NCBI GenBank assembly: GCA_027946365.1
Contig: JAPEUQ010000011.1
Location: 1,054,001-1,118,000, forward strand
Direction: 5' to 3'
From: Kalmusia sp. IMI 367209
Lineage: Eukaryota > Ascomycota > Dothideomycetes > Pleosporales > Didymosphaeriaceae
DNA: 64,000 nucleotides
Positions 41,776 to 53,277 of the stretch are shown here, one piece after another. Position 1 is the first letter of the stretch, and each line of letters opens with the position of its first letter. The position numbers and the translations under genes were made by a program. The notes beneath the pieces are model-generated. The model worked only from the letters and a program-made list of their open reading frames with translations, did no database searches and was not told where the DNA came from.

Positions 41776-42837
41776 TCACGGCATGATTGCTGCGAACTTC
41801 TCCAGTACGCTCGCACCCTGGCAATTGAGATAGTCGCCCAGACTCAGTCCCGTTGACGAAGCAGAAGACTCTCCCCAGAAGTTTGCCGTCATCGCCGCAG
41901 TTTCGTCATCGAACTTTCTGCTCTGCCACAAGCCAAACGCAGGTCCCGCAACGAATATACCTGCAAATGCGCCCATCAACACATCAGCGAAGATATTCAT
42001 CCCTGGCCTGGCCCCGTCAATGGGTGGTAGATACCGCCAACTTGCCCAGGCCCAAATGATTGAGAAGATCGGGTATGCTACTAATAAGGGGACCGGGGTG
42101 AATGACACGTTGAGAGCGCCATGGATCAGTAGAGCTATGGCTTCGACTCCGAGAAGTAGACATGCGGATGCGTTCCACACATTGAACACCACAAACGCCC
42201 ATGACCCCCATTTCTTTGCCGCCGCAGCGCCGTACCGCTGCTTGTAGTCGAAAGTGAGACCCAGCGCCGAGACTCCAATCGCCAGAGCACGAACCAGCTG
42301 TAGAGCACCGTCGCTATCTGTAATGTGTACGGCCAGCCAAATAGACTGCGAGATAGGTGTGTAGATGGCGCTCCATGCCCAACCCAGCCAGCCAAAGACT
42401 GACACGGTCCGTTCGGGCTGTTTGAAGATGCGACTGAATAAGGAGCCGCCTATGTTCCTCTGTTGCTGGAACTGCGCTGCGAAGGCGGGGTGATAGTTGG
42501 CTGCAAGGTGTTCCTGCGCGGCGTTCATTTCCTGGGTAAGTCGCTCCTCCTCGTCTGCTGGGGCTCCTGCAGGAACACGGTTTGCTCCTCCATACATGTT
42601 CAAGCCTATACTTTGATACTTCTTCTCGTCCACGGCGGTGAAGTTTGTGCCAGCTTTTATGGTCAGATAGAATTCGTAGAGGCCCGCGGCTACGATGCGA
42701 ATGACGGACAGCCACGATATCCAGCCAGTGAAGAATGCGATCCAAAATCCGGAGAACAGACCGTTCAATACTGAGCCAACAAATGCGGAAAGCATGCTGC
42801 TAAATGCAGCAGCCGATGGCGAAAGTTCACACGACAT
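41776..42837 (-). CDS. Multi-spanning membrane protein, fungal conserved hypothetical
   Basis: Single-exon gene, 353 aa, ATG at 42837. I do not recognise a named family. About seven or eight hydrophobic segments are visible, among them VLNGLFSGFWIAFFTGWISW, VFGWLGWAWSAIYTPI, LVRALAIGVSALGLTF, SWAFVVFNVWNASACLLLGV, VPLLVAYPIFSIIWAWASW and FADVLMGAFAGIFVAGPAFG. A hydrophilic loop (about residues 70-130) carries acidic and Gln-rich stretches, and conserved-looking residues lie in YLPPIDGARPGMNIF. No signal peptide is clear. It is compact and well coded, so a real protein is likely. It may be an export or sensor component; there is no evidence for a specific role. Confidence 0.72.
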   Translation of the reverse strand: MSCELSPSAAAFSSMLSAFVGSVLNGLFSGFWIAFFTGWISWLSVIRIVAAGLYEFYLTIKAGTNFTAVDEKKYQSIGLNMYGGANRVPAGAPADEEERLTQEMNAAQEHLAANYHPAFAAQFQQQRNIGGSLFSRIFKQPERTVSVFGWLGWAWSAIYTPISQSIWLAVHITDSDGALQLVRALAIGVSALGLTFDYKQRYGAAAAKKWGSWAFVVFNVWNASACLLLGVEAIALLIHGALNVSFTPVPLLVAYPIFSIIWAWASWRYLPPIDGARPGMNIFADVLMGAFAGIFVAGPAFGLWQSRKFDDETAAMTANFWGESSASSTGLSLGDYLNCQGASVLEKFAAIMP

Positions 42838-43882
42838 GGTGCGGTGATGCAGGGATGCTGCGGTGATGAGGATTTTGAAAGAGAGAAAACAGCTTCATGT
42901 AGCAGAAATTTGGGGGCTTTTATGTACATTCTCAACATCGTCGAGGTTACTCAAGGGCGTTTACTAGGCTACCAGCCCTCTGAGGCTGGATAGGCCGAAT
43001 CGTTTAGACAGCAGGGGTGACGGACACCGTGCGCCAAAAATAGTTTAGGCCTTCTGTTGCCTCGTGCAGGCAAGCATATTTGCATCAGCCTCATGGACTT
43101 GGCCCCCAACTATGTTTTGTAATAGCTTACGTTTTGTACAACTTTTAATCACCGCTTGACCCACCATTGCCGTGCCCTGCTGATTGTTGTTCGCCTCGAA
43201 ACATGCGGTCAAATTTGCTGTGCAAGTCTAAATTTTCTAGCGGAGGAGTCACTCGTCTAGTCGCTACCTTTCATAGCTAAGAACGTTTGTTGGTACTAGA
43301 AAAGAAATGCGCATACCGGGGCGGAAGTCATGTCATCAATACAGGGCATCCTTTGTTCAGCTCTGTGTACTCGTGGCGAAGCTTTTCAGAAGTCAATATT
43401 GGGCGCGAACAGAATGCTTCTAGACTTTCCCGCTTATCTCATGCTCCATACTGCCGAGCAAAACCTGGAAGCGCCTTCGTCCGGACCACACCTTATAAAT
43501 TGAACAGGTGGGGCCCGGCAAATGCTGTCATAGCTTGTTTCGACGTCTTGTGGTCCATACTGCAAGCACGGGGATGAGCCATGCGGAGGGAGTTGGAGAG
43601 CTGTTAGTAGCACCGTAAGTGGCCGCCTTAGTGACAGGCTTCGTCCAGACGTGTCTTTCCAAGTTTGTCGTCAAATTTGACGAAGTTCCATAAATTTTTG
43701 CTAGCTTTGAATTTCGAAACGATAAAAACCTATGCCTTCTACAGGTGTATCATGACATCAAAAATTCGAATGTCAAACTCTCATTCACCAAGACTCCACT
43801 TAGATTAAGCCAACCGTCTCAGGACGCATACGCCCTTCTTTGTTTCTTACTACCTACGAAAGCTGACAAAACGATGGAAACT
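42838..43882. other. Intergenic region
   Basis: 1.0 kb. It contains the promoter of the membrane protein gene and the 3' end of the DUF1996 gene. No gene recognised. Confidence 0.4.
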
Positions 43883-45187
43883 CTATTTAGCATAAGTAAC
43901 CGCAACGCCTCCTGGAAGTTCCTTGAGCCACTGTCCATCTTTGCCGACATCCTCGGGTACCTGCTGAGCCTTCTTGCAAGCCATAGAGTCCTTAGCCGAC
44001 TGGATCTTCAGCACGCTGCAGTTAGCGTTGGCGCACTTTCCGCTCGGTAGCGCATCCATAGCCTTCTGCAGAGAATCATCTTTCCAGCCAAAGAGGTAAT
44101 CGCCGTGTTGTCCGTATCCAGTACTGTTATCGACGTTAGCGACTTTGCGGCCTCAATCGAAATGTCTGACTTACGCGTCTCCAAAGCTGTAGACAAAAGG
44201 CTGCTTGCCGCTACCGTACCAGGCATCGTTCTTGTAGCGACCGGTATCCCACATGATCTCGTACCTAAAGAAGGAGGAAATGTTAGAGTAGCCCATTTGA
44301 GAGAGAGAGAGATATGTCATACATCACTTGAGGGATGGCAACCGGGTGCGTAGACGGGCACCTCGGCGTACCTAGCCCACCGCCGTTGCTGTATGCAACG
44401 TGGCTCTTGTGATCTGGGGAATCGAGGTTCTTGCTACTCGAAATCAGCACACAACATGACAGAAGATTTAGGTGCATGCGCTTACCCGTCCCAGCAACTC
44501 GGGAAGATGACGGTCGCACGGATGCCCTTGGGGCAGTACTTCGTCGGTAGCTCAGCAGTGTCTTTGCCATCGCACGGTGCGAAGCCCTCGCCGTTACCCA
44601 AGCATCGGTGGCAGATGGAGGCCTTGTTGCTATTCTTCTTGAACATCGGGTCGCCAGCAATCATGCGGAAGCCGGGCTTGAAAGCTGTCATCTTGCCGTT
44701 GGTGGCACTGTATGGCATGTAGTAGACGGTCATGCCACCATCCTGCTGAAGGCCGACGTTGGCAAATTGAGGAACGCGCTGGAAAGTGCCGTTCTCTGGG
44801 GATTTGAAGTACAGCGAAGCGGTCCAATAGTTGCTGAAATCCTGGAGGCCGCGGTGAGCATGGTAAGGCTAAGAAAGGTTAAGGATGAGGTGCGTACTTC
44901 GGAGTATGTGCACGTGGTGCAGGTGGATTTGCTTGGCGGGTCATACTTGGCTGGCTCCATCTGCGATATGTCAGACTTAGTTACAACAGAAACTTGATTC
45001 CCATTACCGTCAAGTTGAAGCTGTTTCCTCCGATGATCTGATGGGTATGCGGGGAAGGGTTTTGTCCAGGGGCAACGAGAGGGTCAGCTCGCTCGATTGT
45101 GAGCTGCGAGCAAGCAAAGCGCAACATGTTCTGCGCGGAGGCAGACTGCGCCAGCAGCGCACCAGCGGCAAGAGTGTTCCAGAACAT
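43883..45187 (-). CDS. Secreted DUF1996 domain protein
   Basis: 346 aa, six exons: 45187..45008, 44960..44898, 44841..44486, 44433..44323, 44264..44175 and 44123..43883, with introns of 47-58 bp. Signal peptide MFWNTLAAGALLAQSASA. The DUF1996 pattern is complete: FACSQLTIERADPLVAPG, SPHTHQIIGGNSFN, STCTTCTYSEDFSNYW, TASLYFK, CHRCLG, FPSCWDGKNLDSPDHKSHVA, CPSTHPVAIPQVMYEIMWDT and GYGQHGDYLFGW. Conserved His, Cys and Asp residues suggest a fold binding metal or carbohydrate, but no activity is established. Each splice was fixed by these conserved blocks. A C-terminal region with several Cys (CANANCSVLK, MACKKA) follows. Likely an extracellular or wall-associated protein. Confidence 0.9.
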
Positions 45188-45905
45188 GGCGGGTAGTGTC
45201 TATGGGGAACGATTGTGAGAATGCGTCGAAGAGCAAGCCTTGGTGGCTCACTATCTTGATATACCTTCAGGGCCGCAGATGAGATTACAGTCAGTGGAGT
45301 GCCGAGCCAACCTACCGAAGCTTGTGACTTTGCTTGAGATTGTTCTTACAAGGATGACCTCCATATTCTGTCATGGTGGTGACCAACCAAGATGAGAAGA
45401 AGTAAGAAAGTCACTGTACTGGAAGGCGGTTAATCTGTTCTGTGGACGGGAGTTGATGTTGGAATGCCGAATGTAACACAGGTTAAGTTACAACTCAATA
45501 TACTTACCCTGATTAGCTTTACCCCACAATATCCCTTCAGCCTGTGGAGATCCACAATCATCAGGGATGTTAAGCGTTGTTATCGTAGCCTGTCCAACGA
45601 GTGACGACATGCCTATTCAAAGGTAATGACATTTACCTTGGCTTGTAGAGGGGCTTCTGGAAGGACCAAGGGAAGGTAACCCATTATACCTGCGTGCGTC
45701 GAAGAGGGCCGATTTGGACCATTTCCTTTGCTCTGCTACGTTTGTCAGCGTCCTTCTATGCTTCTATTGCACTGGCGGCCTTGGACTGAAATGTTATCAG
45801 TGCTCGATCTTTTATTGCGCGTCACTCGACATGAGCCTTTCTGAAAAGGTCGATCTGTTCTAGCGGTATGGATTTTGAACATTCTTAATATCTACATATA
45901 CACAT
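45188..45905. other. Intergenic region
   Basis: 718 bp, promoter of the DUF1996 gene and 3' end of the phosphatase gene. No gene seen. Confidence 0.4.
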
Positions 45906-47484
45906 TTACGAAGAATTGAAGCATTGATCCCAATGCCCACCGGTCCTAGTGAAGCTCTGGCTTTCAACAAACTTGCTCAACGTGCATCGTCCATACTTAT
46001 CACCACCGCAAAAATCCAGTGGCATAACGCGGTCGTTCACAACGATGCGTACATACTCCTCCTTCGCTCTCCTGCAAGTGAGTTTTTCTACATATATACG
46101 AGCAGCGAACGGCACAGTCCACGCAGCTGAATATCCGTTGGTTTGCTTGGTGCTCTCCACAGAGGTGTTTGAAAGAGGTTTCGTGTTGTTGTATAGGCCG
46201 AGCGCAGCAAGGACACCGGTCATGTCATTGTCATGGCTGAAATCGGCGTATACTTTACGATCTAGGGGAAAAGTTGCTGGATTCTTGTCCAAGGTACTGT
46301 TGACACTTCCAACAGCTTGCACAGGGCTCTCAGTCAGCCTAGCAAGAAGCTCGCTCACGTATCCGATACCCTGGCTTGGACCAAGAGGGTTGCCGTTGCC
46401 GTAACCGTACCACTTGCCTAGGCTCTCGTAGTAATCGTACTGGTGCCACTCCTCCTCGGTGAAGAGATGGCAGAAATCGGAAATCTGAGCACCGGCCGAG
46501 GCAAGGGTAGTGAAGGGGCACAAATCCATCAAATATAGTGTTTCGGTTATGCTGAGGTTCGTGCCGAGCTTTCCATTCACACGAGCCTGGATCGGAGGAA
46601 CAAACTTGGCCATCCAGACGGCTTGTGCATCGTCGCCGACGTCTGACAACGGGCCGTCCTCAAAATTTGTGCAGATTTCGTGCGATAACGTATTGTTAAC
46701 ACCAGCAGCCTCAGGAATCTTGACGTCGATTGTCCCTGTCTTCTTGTGTGCGGCCTGGGCATATCCTGCAAGCCACTTGTTCGCGGACTCAACCACGCGA
46801 TCCTGTCCCGACGAGCGCACGAAGGGCGTTTTGCCTTCCAAAAACTCCTTGTACCGTCTGTAGAAATGCGCACCAGAGTTGACCATCTCCTGCCGGCCAG
46901 CATCCGTCAACTGATCGGCACCAAGTGTGTACTCGTAGTCCTTCAAGAAAGCATATTCGTCAGGGAAAGCAGTGCTCGTATTCTGGATCAGACCAACGGT
47001 CGCTCCGTAGACGATGGTCTTGCTCATGGTGGGGTCGCGGCCTCCGTGGCGTGATAGGACAGAGGCAAAGCTCACAGCGCAGCCCTCGGGAGGCTCGACA
47101 TCGATTTTCGAGGGGACAGAGAACCAGAGTGAGTACTGGCCCCAAAAGTGGCTGGTCTCGGGGCTACAACGATAGCCATCGTCGATGGTGTCGCAGGACT
47201 TGTTGGACGTGGGCGCTGCGGAGGACCTGGGGAGGGTCAAAGAAGTGAACAAGAGGGCCGCAGCAAAGCGGAGCAGCCTACCGGAAGAGGCCATAGCAGG
47301 CGAGTAGTATCGCGAGCACTACCAGGTAAAGACCGGTCCGCCGTAGGCTGGTTGAGTGGTGTTTCCGGTACTTGGACGAGACAGGTTCCTTCTCAGCCAA
47401 AGGGAGCAGCTCATAGCGCTGCGAGCGTGTTCCTTTTATCCTTTGCCACAGGTGGGCCATGACGCGGTCGATGCGATTCGACAT
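45906..47484 (-). CDS. Histidine acid phosphatase (phytase-like) with two possible N-termini
   Basis: Secretory-route phosphatase of the histidine acid phosphatase/phytase family. Catalytic motif SRHGGRDP (canonical RHGxRxP, Gly where Ala is usual) and proton-donor motif SHDNDM are present, with the CDTIDDGYRC and SHFWGQYSLWFSVPS N-terminal blocks of fungal phytases, several NxT/S sites and a C-terminal Cys. Two start options are visible. Spliced: exons 47484..47282 and 47226..45906 (55 bp intron GTAGGC...CCCCAG) give 507 aa with an N-terminal cytosolic part and one transmembrane anchor (GLYLVVLAILLACYGLF). Unspliced: the ATG at 47294 reads through the intron and begins a normal signal peptide (MASSGRLLRFAAALLFTSLT), giving 462 aa. 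Both join the same mature domain. Divergent from the permease gene. Confidence 0.9.
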
Positions 47485-48486
47485 GAGAGGAGGTAATTTA
47501 CGGTGTGGTGCGAGGGCAAGGGTCGACAGGGACCTGCATGTTGAGGGCCAAAGCTAGCGACCTGCGCTGGCAATGAGAAGACAAGGGCACTGCACGTGCG
47601 CACGGATGAAGGTCGATGAAGGGAATAGAGTCTGCTCAGGGTGAGCAGCGTGGGGAAGACGGGCGGGGGTTGAAGAGGGATGCATAGCCAGTCGTTGTAC
47701 AGCGTGCCGAGGCTGGCGACCAGCGCCAAGTCGTCTGAAGTAGCTTGCGACGAACTCCCTGCTAAATGTCTCTATCCTTTACTTGGTCAAAATTAGAATG
47801 GACATGTCTGGTTGTTCCGATTTCGCACAGGAGCGTCCTTTCAATAGCTCTGGAGAAATGGATCTAAAGCGAGACAGAGACGCTCTACACGCCAGCGAGA
47901 TGCCGTATCAGTAGTATACTCGCGCAGGGTCAGCACTTGCAACCTGAACCTCTTAGCACCTCATACTTCGTTCTCCACATGTCGACAGTACTGCCGCACA
48001 ATAACCTGTATTGGCCTTCTCTCTATCCTCTCGAGGCATGAGCGCGCGTTCCCGGGTCAAGTACGTCCCGCTCTCGTCGCAGCGCGTCTCTTCCTTCGAC
48101 GTTGAAGAACGCGACATCGGAAATGGCGCAGCACAGGAACTAGCCGCGCAGTCATGTGCTGAGAGCGAGTCGGTGAGTGTGTTCTTGATTCACTCCATCA
48201 CCAGCCTAGTGCAGCTCCCGGTCTCCGACACGCAGCGAGCGTTGCTAAGCTTTGCGATCCGCGCTCTTTGAAAGCTTGCGGCGCGTTGGACCTTCCTCAT
48301 AAAGGCATGAGGTGCGGCGATCATCTTCGATGCGCCCACAGGTGTTGAGCTTAATGACGTTTGGGCCGGACCCTGTCCCGTCATCTTCCATCGCCGTCTA
48401 GACATCTCCGTCTACATATCTCATGTCCTCCTTCCTTCCCCTCGTGTACCCTTTCTATACTCCTAGTCGTTGGTAGAAGGCTAACC
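47485..48486. promoter_or_regulatory. Divergent intergenic region between phosphatase and permease
   Basis: 1.0 kb with both promoters; no gene supported. Confidence 0.45.
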
Positions 48487-50380
48487 ATGGGGCCCCACGA
48501 AAAGAGCAGTGCAGATGAACTGCAGCTAGAGGCTTTGGGCCATAAAGGAGAGCTTCAGCGGAACTTTAGCTTTCTATCCATGCTTGGTTTGGCATTTGCG
48601 ATTCTTAATTCATGGACCGCCCTCTCCGCATCGCTTTCGCTTGCCCTTCCAAGCGGTGGTTCTACCAGCGTCATATGGGGACTCGTTACAGCGGGTATAT
48701 GCAATCTGTGCTTAGCAGCATCGCTCGCTGAGTTTCTGTCCGCATACCCGACAGCAGGTGGACAGTGAGTCTCAGTTCAAACGATTATAGAAAAATAATA
48801 ACATAGCCCAGGTATCACTGGGTCGCCGTCATCTCCTGGAAGCGATATGTGCCTCTTCTATCGTGGATTACCGGCTGGATCAATGTCTCCGGATGGATCG
48901 CGCTTGTGGCGTCTGGAGGCTTGCTAGGATCGCAGCTCATCGTTGGTGTCATCTCAATGTACAGCCCAACCTACGAGCCGGAGCGCTGGCATCAATTTTT
49001 GATTTACATCGGATATACTCTCGCAGCCTTCCTCATCAATGCCTTTATGAACGTACGCAGTCACCTATTCCTACTTCATGAGCTATGCTGATTCCGTGTT
49101 CCAACTATTAGGACCTTCTGCCTTATGTCAACAAGGGTGCAATCACTTGGTCAATCCTGGGTTTCATTGTAATCTGCATCACCGTCTTGGCTTGCGCGTC
49201 TCCGAACTATACTTCCGGTTATTTCGTTTACCAGCAATTTATAAATGAGACCGGCTGGCCAGATGGTATTGCTTGGCTGTTGGGCTTGCTTCAAGGTGAG
49301 TGTGGCCCATTTCCAGCGCAAGAGGTTTCAAATCAGCCTCCATTGTGTAATGTTTCTTGGGCATTTTAGCATATGGTGTCCTACACTTCAAGGATACTAC
49401 TGTAGAGTTTTCCTTAATGAACATCAAAGAACGATGCTAATAGGCATAGGGGGCCTCGGTCTGACTGGATACGATGCGGTCGCACACATGATCGAAGAGA
49501 TTCCCAACGCGTCCACCGAGGGCCCCAAGATCATGATTTACTGCGTTGCCATCGGCATGTTTACTGGCTTCATCTTCCTGACTTGCCTTCTCTTTGTCTC
49601 TGGCGGCGATACAGAAACTATCATCGCTTCACCGCTCGGTCCTTTACTCTACATCCTGCACAATGCAACACAAAGCCGTGCAGGTGCAGTATGCCTGTTG
49701 ATGTTTCCATTGATATGCCTCCTATTCGCTACGACTTCAATCATGACGACTTCTTCACGTATGACATACGCTTTCGCGCGAGATGGCGGTCTACCAGCTT
49801 CAAAGTTCTTTGCCAAAGTACATAAAAGATTAGGCCAGCCACTGAACTCGCTGATATTAACGACTGTATTGACAGTTATCTTTGGGTGTATCTTTTTAGG
49901 CTCGAGCAGTGCGTTCAACGCCATCATTTCCGCCTCGGTCGTAGCCCTTGGTGTTAGCTATGCCATGCCCATTGCCATCAATCTTCTACGCGGAAGAAAG
50001 ATGTTACCGCCACGAGCGTTCGAGCTCCCGAATTGGTTTGCGTGGATTGCGAATCTACTGGGTGTCGCTTATGTCATTGTCACTACAGTGCTGTTCGTTT
50101 TCCCGCCGGAACTTCCCGTCACAGGAAGCAACATGAGTATGCCATACGGGACGCCGCTCCAAAATTCTCAAGCTGACTTGATACAGATTATTGTATTGTC
50201 GCCTTTGCCATCATCATCATTATCAGCACGATTCAATGGTTCGTTGATGGAAGGAAAAACTTCACAGGACCGCGAACAGATATGGGTTTGGAGGTGCTTG
50301 AAGCGGTGCAAGGTCAGCAGCAAAACAGCCACGATAATGTGAATGGGAAGAAGATTACCGAAGAAGAGCCGCGTTCATAG
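48487..50380 (+). CDS. APC-family amino acid/choline/GABA permease
   Basis: Plasma-membrane transporter of 527 aa with about 12 transmembrane segments. Exons 48487..48764, 48812..49052, 49112..49295, 49450..50136 and 50187..50380. The first TM block NFSFLSMLGLAFAILNSWTA is the family signature; ISWKRYVPLLSWITGWINV and LGLTGYDAVAHMIEEIPNAS follow, matching fungal GABA/choline (Hnm1/UGA4-like) permeases. The 154 bp third intron is longer than average; its end (GCTAATAGGCATAG) is fixed by the LQGGLGLTGYD joint. The last exon gives YCIVAFAIIIIISTIQWFVD and a hydrophilic C-terminal tail. Substrate could be choline, GABA or another amine; sequence alone does not decide. Start ATG (ACCATGG) is in an optimal context. 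Confidence 0.92.
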
Positions 50381-51511
50381 GCACGGTCGTATTCATATGT
50401 TGTCCAACATTCTCGAGTCCTGTTTTTAATGGTGCAGGACTGGTGCACGTGCGTGTTATAACGATCAAGAAAGCGGTCCTCGCACGTCGATACAATGGCG
50501 AGCACGCGTATTTTTCGACTTCTACTACATTTCTGTGACGTCGATGTTGTTCTATAACTGGTTTTCAGCACTGCGCAAAGCGACTTTGGAGTTCGCTCCT
50601 GTTTGGGTAATCCAGGATGCCGTAAACAAGCACGCGCCTGAACGCAAACTCCACTTCTGGCAAGGCTGGTGTTGTTCTGAAATTACAAACGGACTCCTAC
50701 GAAAACTTCCTCCACGCACGTACGCCCCAGGGACACTCCGATTCTGGACGCGAACAACGTTCTCATAGATGTATGTATGCCTGATTGTGCTGGTTTCGCT
50801 GTAATGTGTTTGCGCAACTTTGCAAGGGCGGCCCCCACCTAGTCGCGTCCAGGTCTTTCGCGACCATCAACACTGCTGCGTTCACGAACATCAGGTGCCT
50901 CGCATTGGCTAGAACCACACCTTCCGATCCCAAGAATCGGATCTCCGAACTCACGCCAGCACATTATTCGCACTGTTTTCCACATCGTGGAGCGGAACAG
51001 GCATGGCGTAGGGCTGCAAGGATTCGCGAAGCCGACGGAAGTCCGTATGGTTGGCCATCTCACATCATCGCCCCCGCCAGCGCGCGCGCTGATTGGACGG
51101 AGCTTCGTGATGCTCTGGATGGTGAGGGAGAAGCGTGCTAGGGGGCGCGTGCGTCACGGAGTTTCGAAGACGGAGTGTGCTGTCGTGGTGAGGAGAATTT
51201 CGTCGTGCGAAGGCTGTGCCACTTGCAGAAGGTATAGATATTGCGAGCGGGTGCTGCTGCAGGTAGGAGATATTCTTTAGACACGACAGGGAATTCGCGC
51301 GACGATCGGAGAGTTCTGCTGCTGCTGGTGCATCGGGTAGGTAGTTCTCAGCACGATGCTATCCTAATTTGGATATCGATCGCTAACATAACAGTGTAGC
51401 TTTTCATACAGTCATTCATTCTTCAACAGTCTTTACTCCTGGAGAGACACTCTTTACTCAAGCATCTTTTCAAGTTGATTTCTTTTCTCGAAACAAGACC
51501 ATTCATTCAAG
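50381..51511. other. Intergenic region
   Basis: 1.1 kb without a supported gene. The part from about 51340 should be the promoter of the next gene. Confidence 0.4.
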
Positions 51512-52117
51512 ATGCCACGCCTCGACTCCTGGATCAAAACCCGCGTTCTTACTTTCATCAAGCCCCGTCACCACAAGAAACTCACAACGAAGGACATCAC
51601 CATCAGCAAACCGATCTCCTCTTCTCTACAGCATTGGGCACCCGTCATGCGTTCGCCACCCCAACCTCGCTCCCGATGGTCCGTCTCCGCAGAAGATCTT
51701 CTTCTTTCTACTCCAAGCCTCACGCATTCTCGCGAATCGAGCAACTCTAGTGGCATCACCATCGTAGTGCACTCGCCACCACCTTCCACGCCGCCGCCAA
51801 ATTACTTCCCTGCCGAGCTTCCGCTCCTTACGAGGGCAATGTGGGACGAAAGCCCCACGCAGACCATCATCCTGCCCGAATCACCACCCATGGAGACGGT
51901 GCTATTCTCTGAGACGCCCAGCCCGACGAGCTATTTCAAGAGCGCATTCGAATTTGACATCAAGGACTTGATGTGTGCGGACAGCGTGCTCAGCGAGGCC
52001 GAAGTCACAGATGTGCAGCGCATAAGCCACATTCCCTCGCATCGACGACTGACAAGACGTATGAGCTTGGGAATCGACGGTGTGCGACCAAGTACCTGGG
52101 AGTACAACCGGATTTAG
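51512..52117 (+). CDS. Hypothetical protein, Ser/Pro-rich
   Basis: Single-exon frame of 201 aa with an ATG in good context (CAAGATGCC). No family recognised. The N-terminus is basic (DSWIKTRVLTFIKPRHHKK), the middle is Ser/Pro-rich (HSPPPSTPPPNYFPAE), and the C-terminal half has short repeated patterns ILPESPPMETVLFSE and FDIKDLMCADSVLSEAE before a basic end (HRRLTRRMSLGIDG). Likely largely disordered, with possible phosphorylation sites (RRMS). Coding is supported by length, ATG context and codon pattern only. No membrane segments or signal. Confidence 0.6.
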   Translation: MPRLDSWIKTRVLTFIKPRHHKKLTTKDITISKPISSSLQHWAPVMRSPPQPRSRWSVSAEDLLLSTPSLTHSRESSNSSGITIVVHSPPPSTPPPNYFPAELPLLTRAMWDESPTQTIILPESPPMETVLFSETPSPTSYFKSAFEFDIKDLMCADSVLSEAEVTDVQRISHIPSHRRLTRRMSLGIDGVRPSTWEYNRI

Positions 52118-53277
52118 AAAGCCTGGTGCCTTGCGACGTCCTCCTTGATACTCCACTTACTCTTGACACATGACTTGTTCTTTGGCGTGCTGTTTTTTTC
52201 CTGAAGCGTTTCGTTGCTTTTCGCGTCCCTTTGCATTGGGTTGGACTCTTCATTTCGTCTAGATGCTGCTTAGGTATACCCTCACTCCTTTTTTTTTTTC
52301 ATTTCATCTTTCGTCACTCCTTTCTATACCCACACTCCTTTACGATTGCTTTCTTGTCATTCCTTTATATTCACTTCTTGTCATTCCTTACATTCACTTC
52401 TTCTCTTCCTGTTTATATTCAATTCTTTTCGCTCCTTTTTTCACGATTTCAGATGGCGGTCACGGCCGTGAATTCACAGTTGATGGTTCAGTGTATATAT
52501 TCTTCTTGCTTCTGTTCATACTCTTCTAGACTTTGTCACTTCGAATTGTTCATTTTTCATTGCATCTATAACCCACGCTTTCCGTTTTGCAAAGGTCGTC
52601 CCAGATAGTGCAGAGTTCAGATGTAGACTGGAGCTACAATTATATTACAATCCTATCGTACGTGCTGTGTATCAATAGTTCCACAATGTGTTGGTAGTGA
52701 CGTAGAGACCTCGATGAGGAAACCCAGTCAGCCTGACAAGACCTGAGCTTTAACATACACCTCAAACCTCGAGGAGGTATGCGATTTCGTTGACACTATC
52801 TTCTAACAGATAAATGAAAACAGGGAAGATGTGGACTCCAATGCTCAAGGTCTGAATCACATGCAAAATCCTATTGCACCTTTGCGACCCTACAGTTTGA
52901 ACCAGGACTGTCTCAAGGTTACACTAGTAGCGCATAGCGTACCTTAAGGCACCCAGGCTATATGACACAACGCAACTTCATTTTCAAACTTATCGTCTAG
53001 GATCGCGTACTAAGGTGGGGGCGTTGAAATGAGAAGTGGGTCATCGACTAGCGAACATCACAAACAAGCTCAATGCATGTAAGGAAAATCAATTACATGT
53101 TCATCTCCGACGTCGTACATCCGTACGAGAGGTGTACCGACCAGTGCAAGCACGTAAGGACATGTGAATTTGCTTGCCAACATCAAGTTTCAACCAACGG
53201 AGTAGTAACATCATAAAAGGAATTATTGGGTATTCATTATAAGCTATTCACTATTTACAGTATCATAACAGAAGGCA
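52118..53277. other. Intergenic region with pyrimidine-rich minisatellite
   Basis: 52230-52600 is a T/C-rich tract on the plus strand; the remainder is AT-rich. No gene supported. Confidence 0.45.
52353..52424. repeat. Imperfect tandem repeat, about 24 bp, three copies
   Basis: Units starting CTTGTCATTCCTT at 52353 and 52377, and a diverged third copy at 52400 (CTTCTCTTCCTG), each ending in ATTCACTT or ATTCAATT. Non-coding. Confidence 0.65.
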
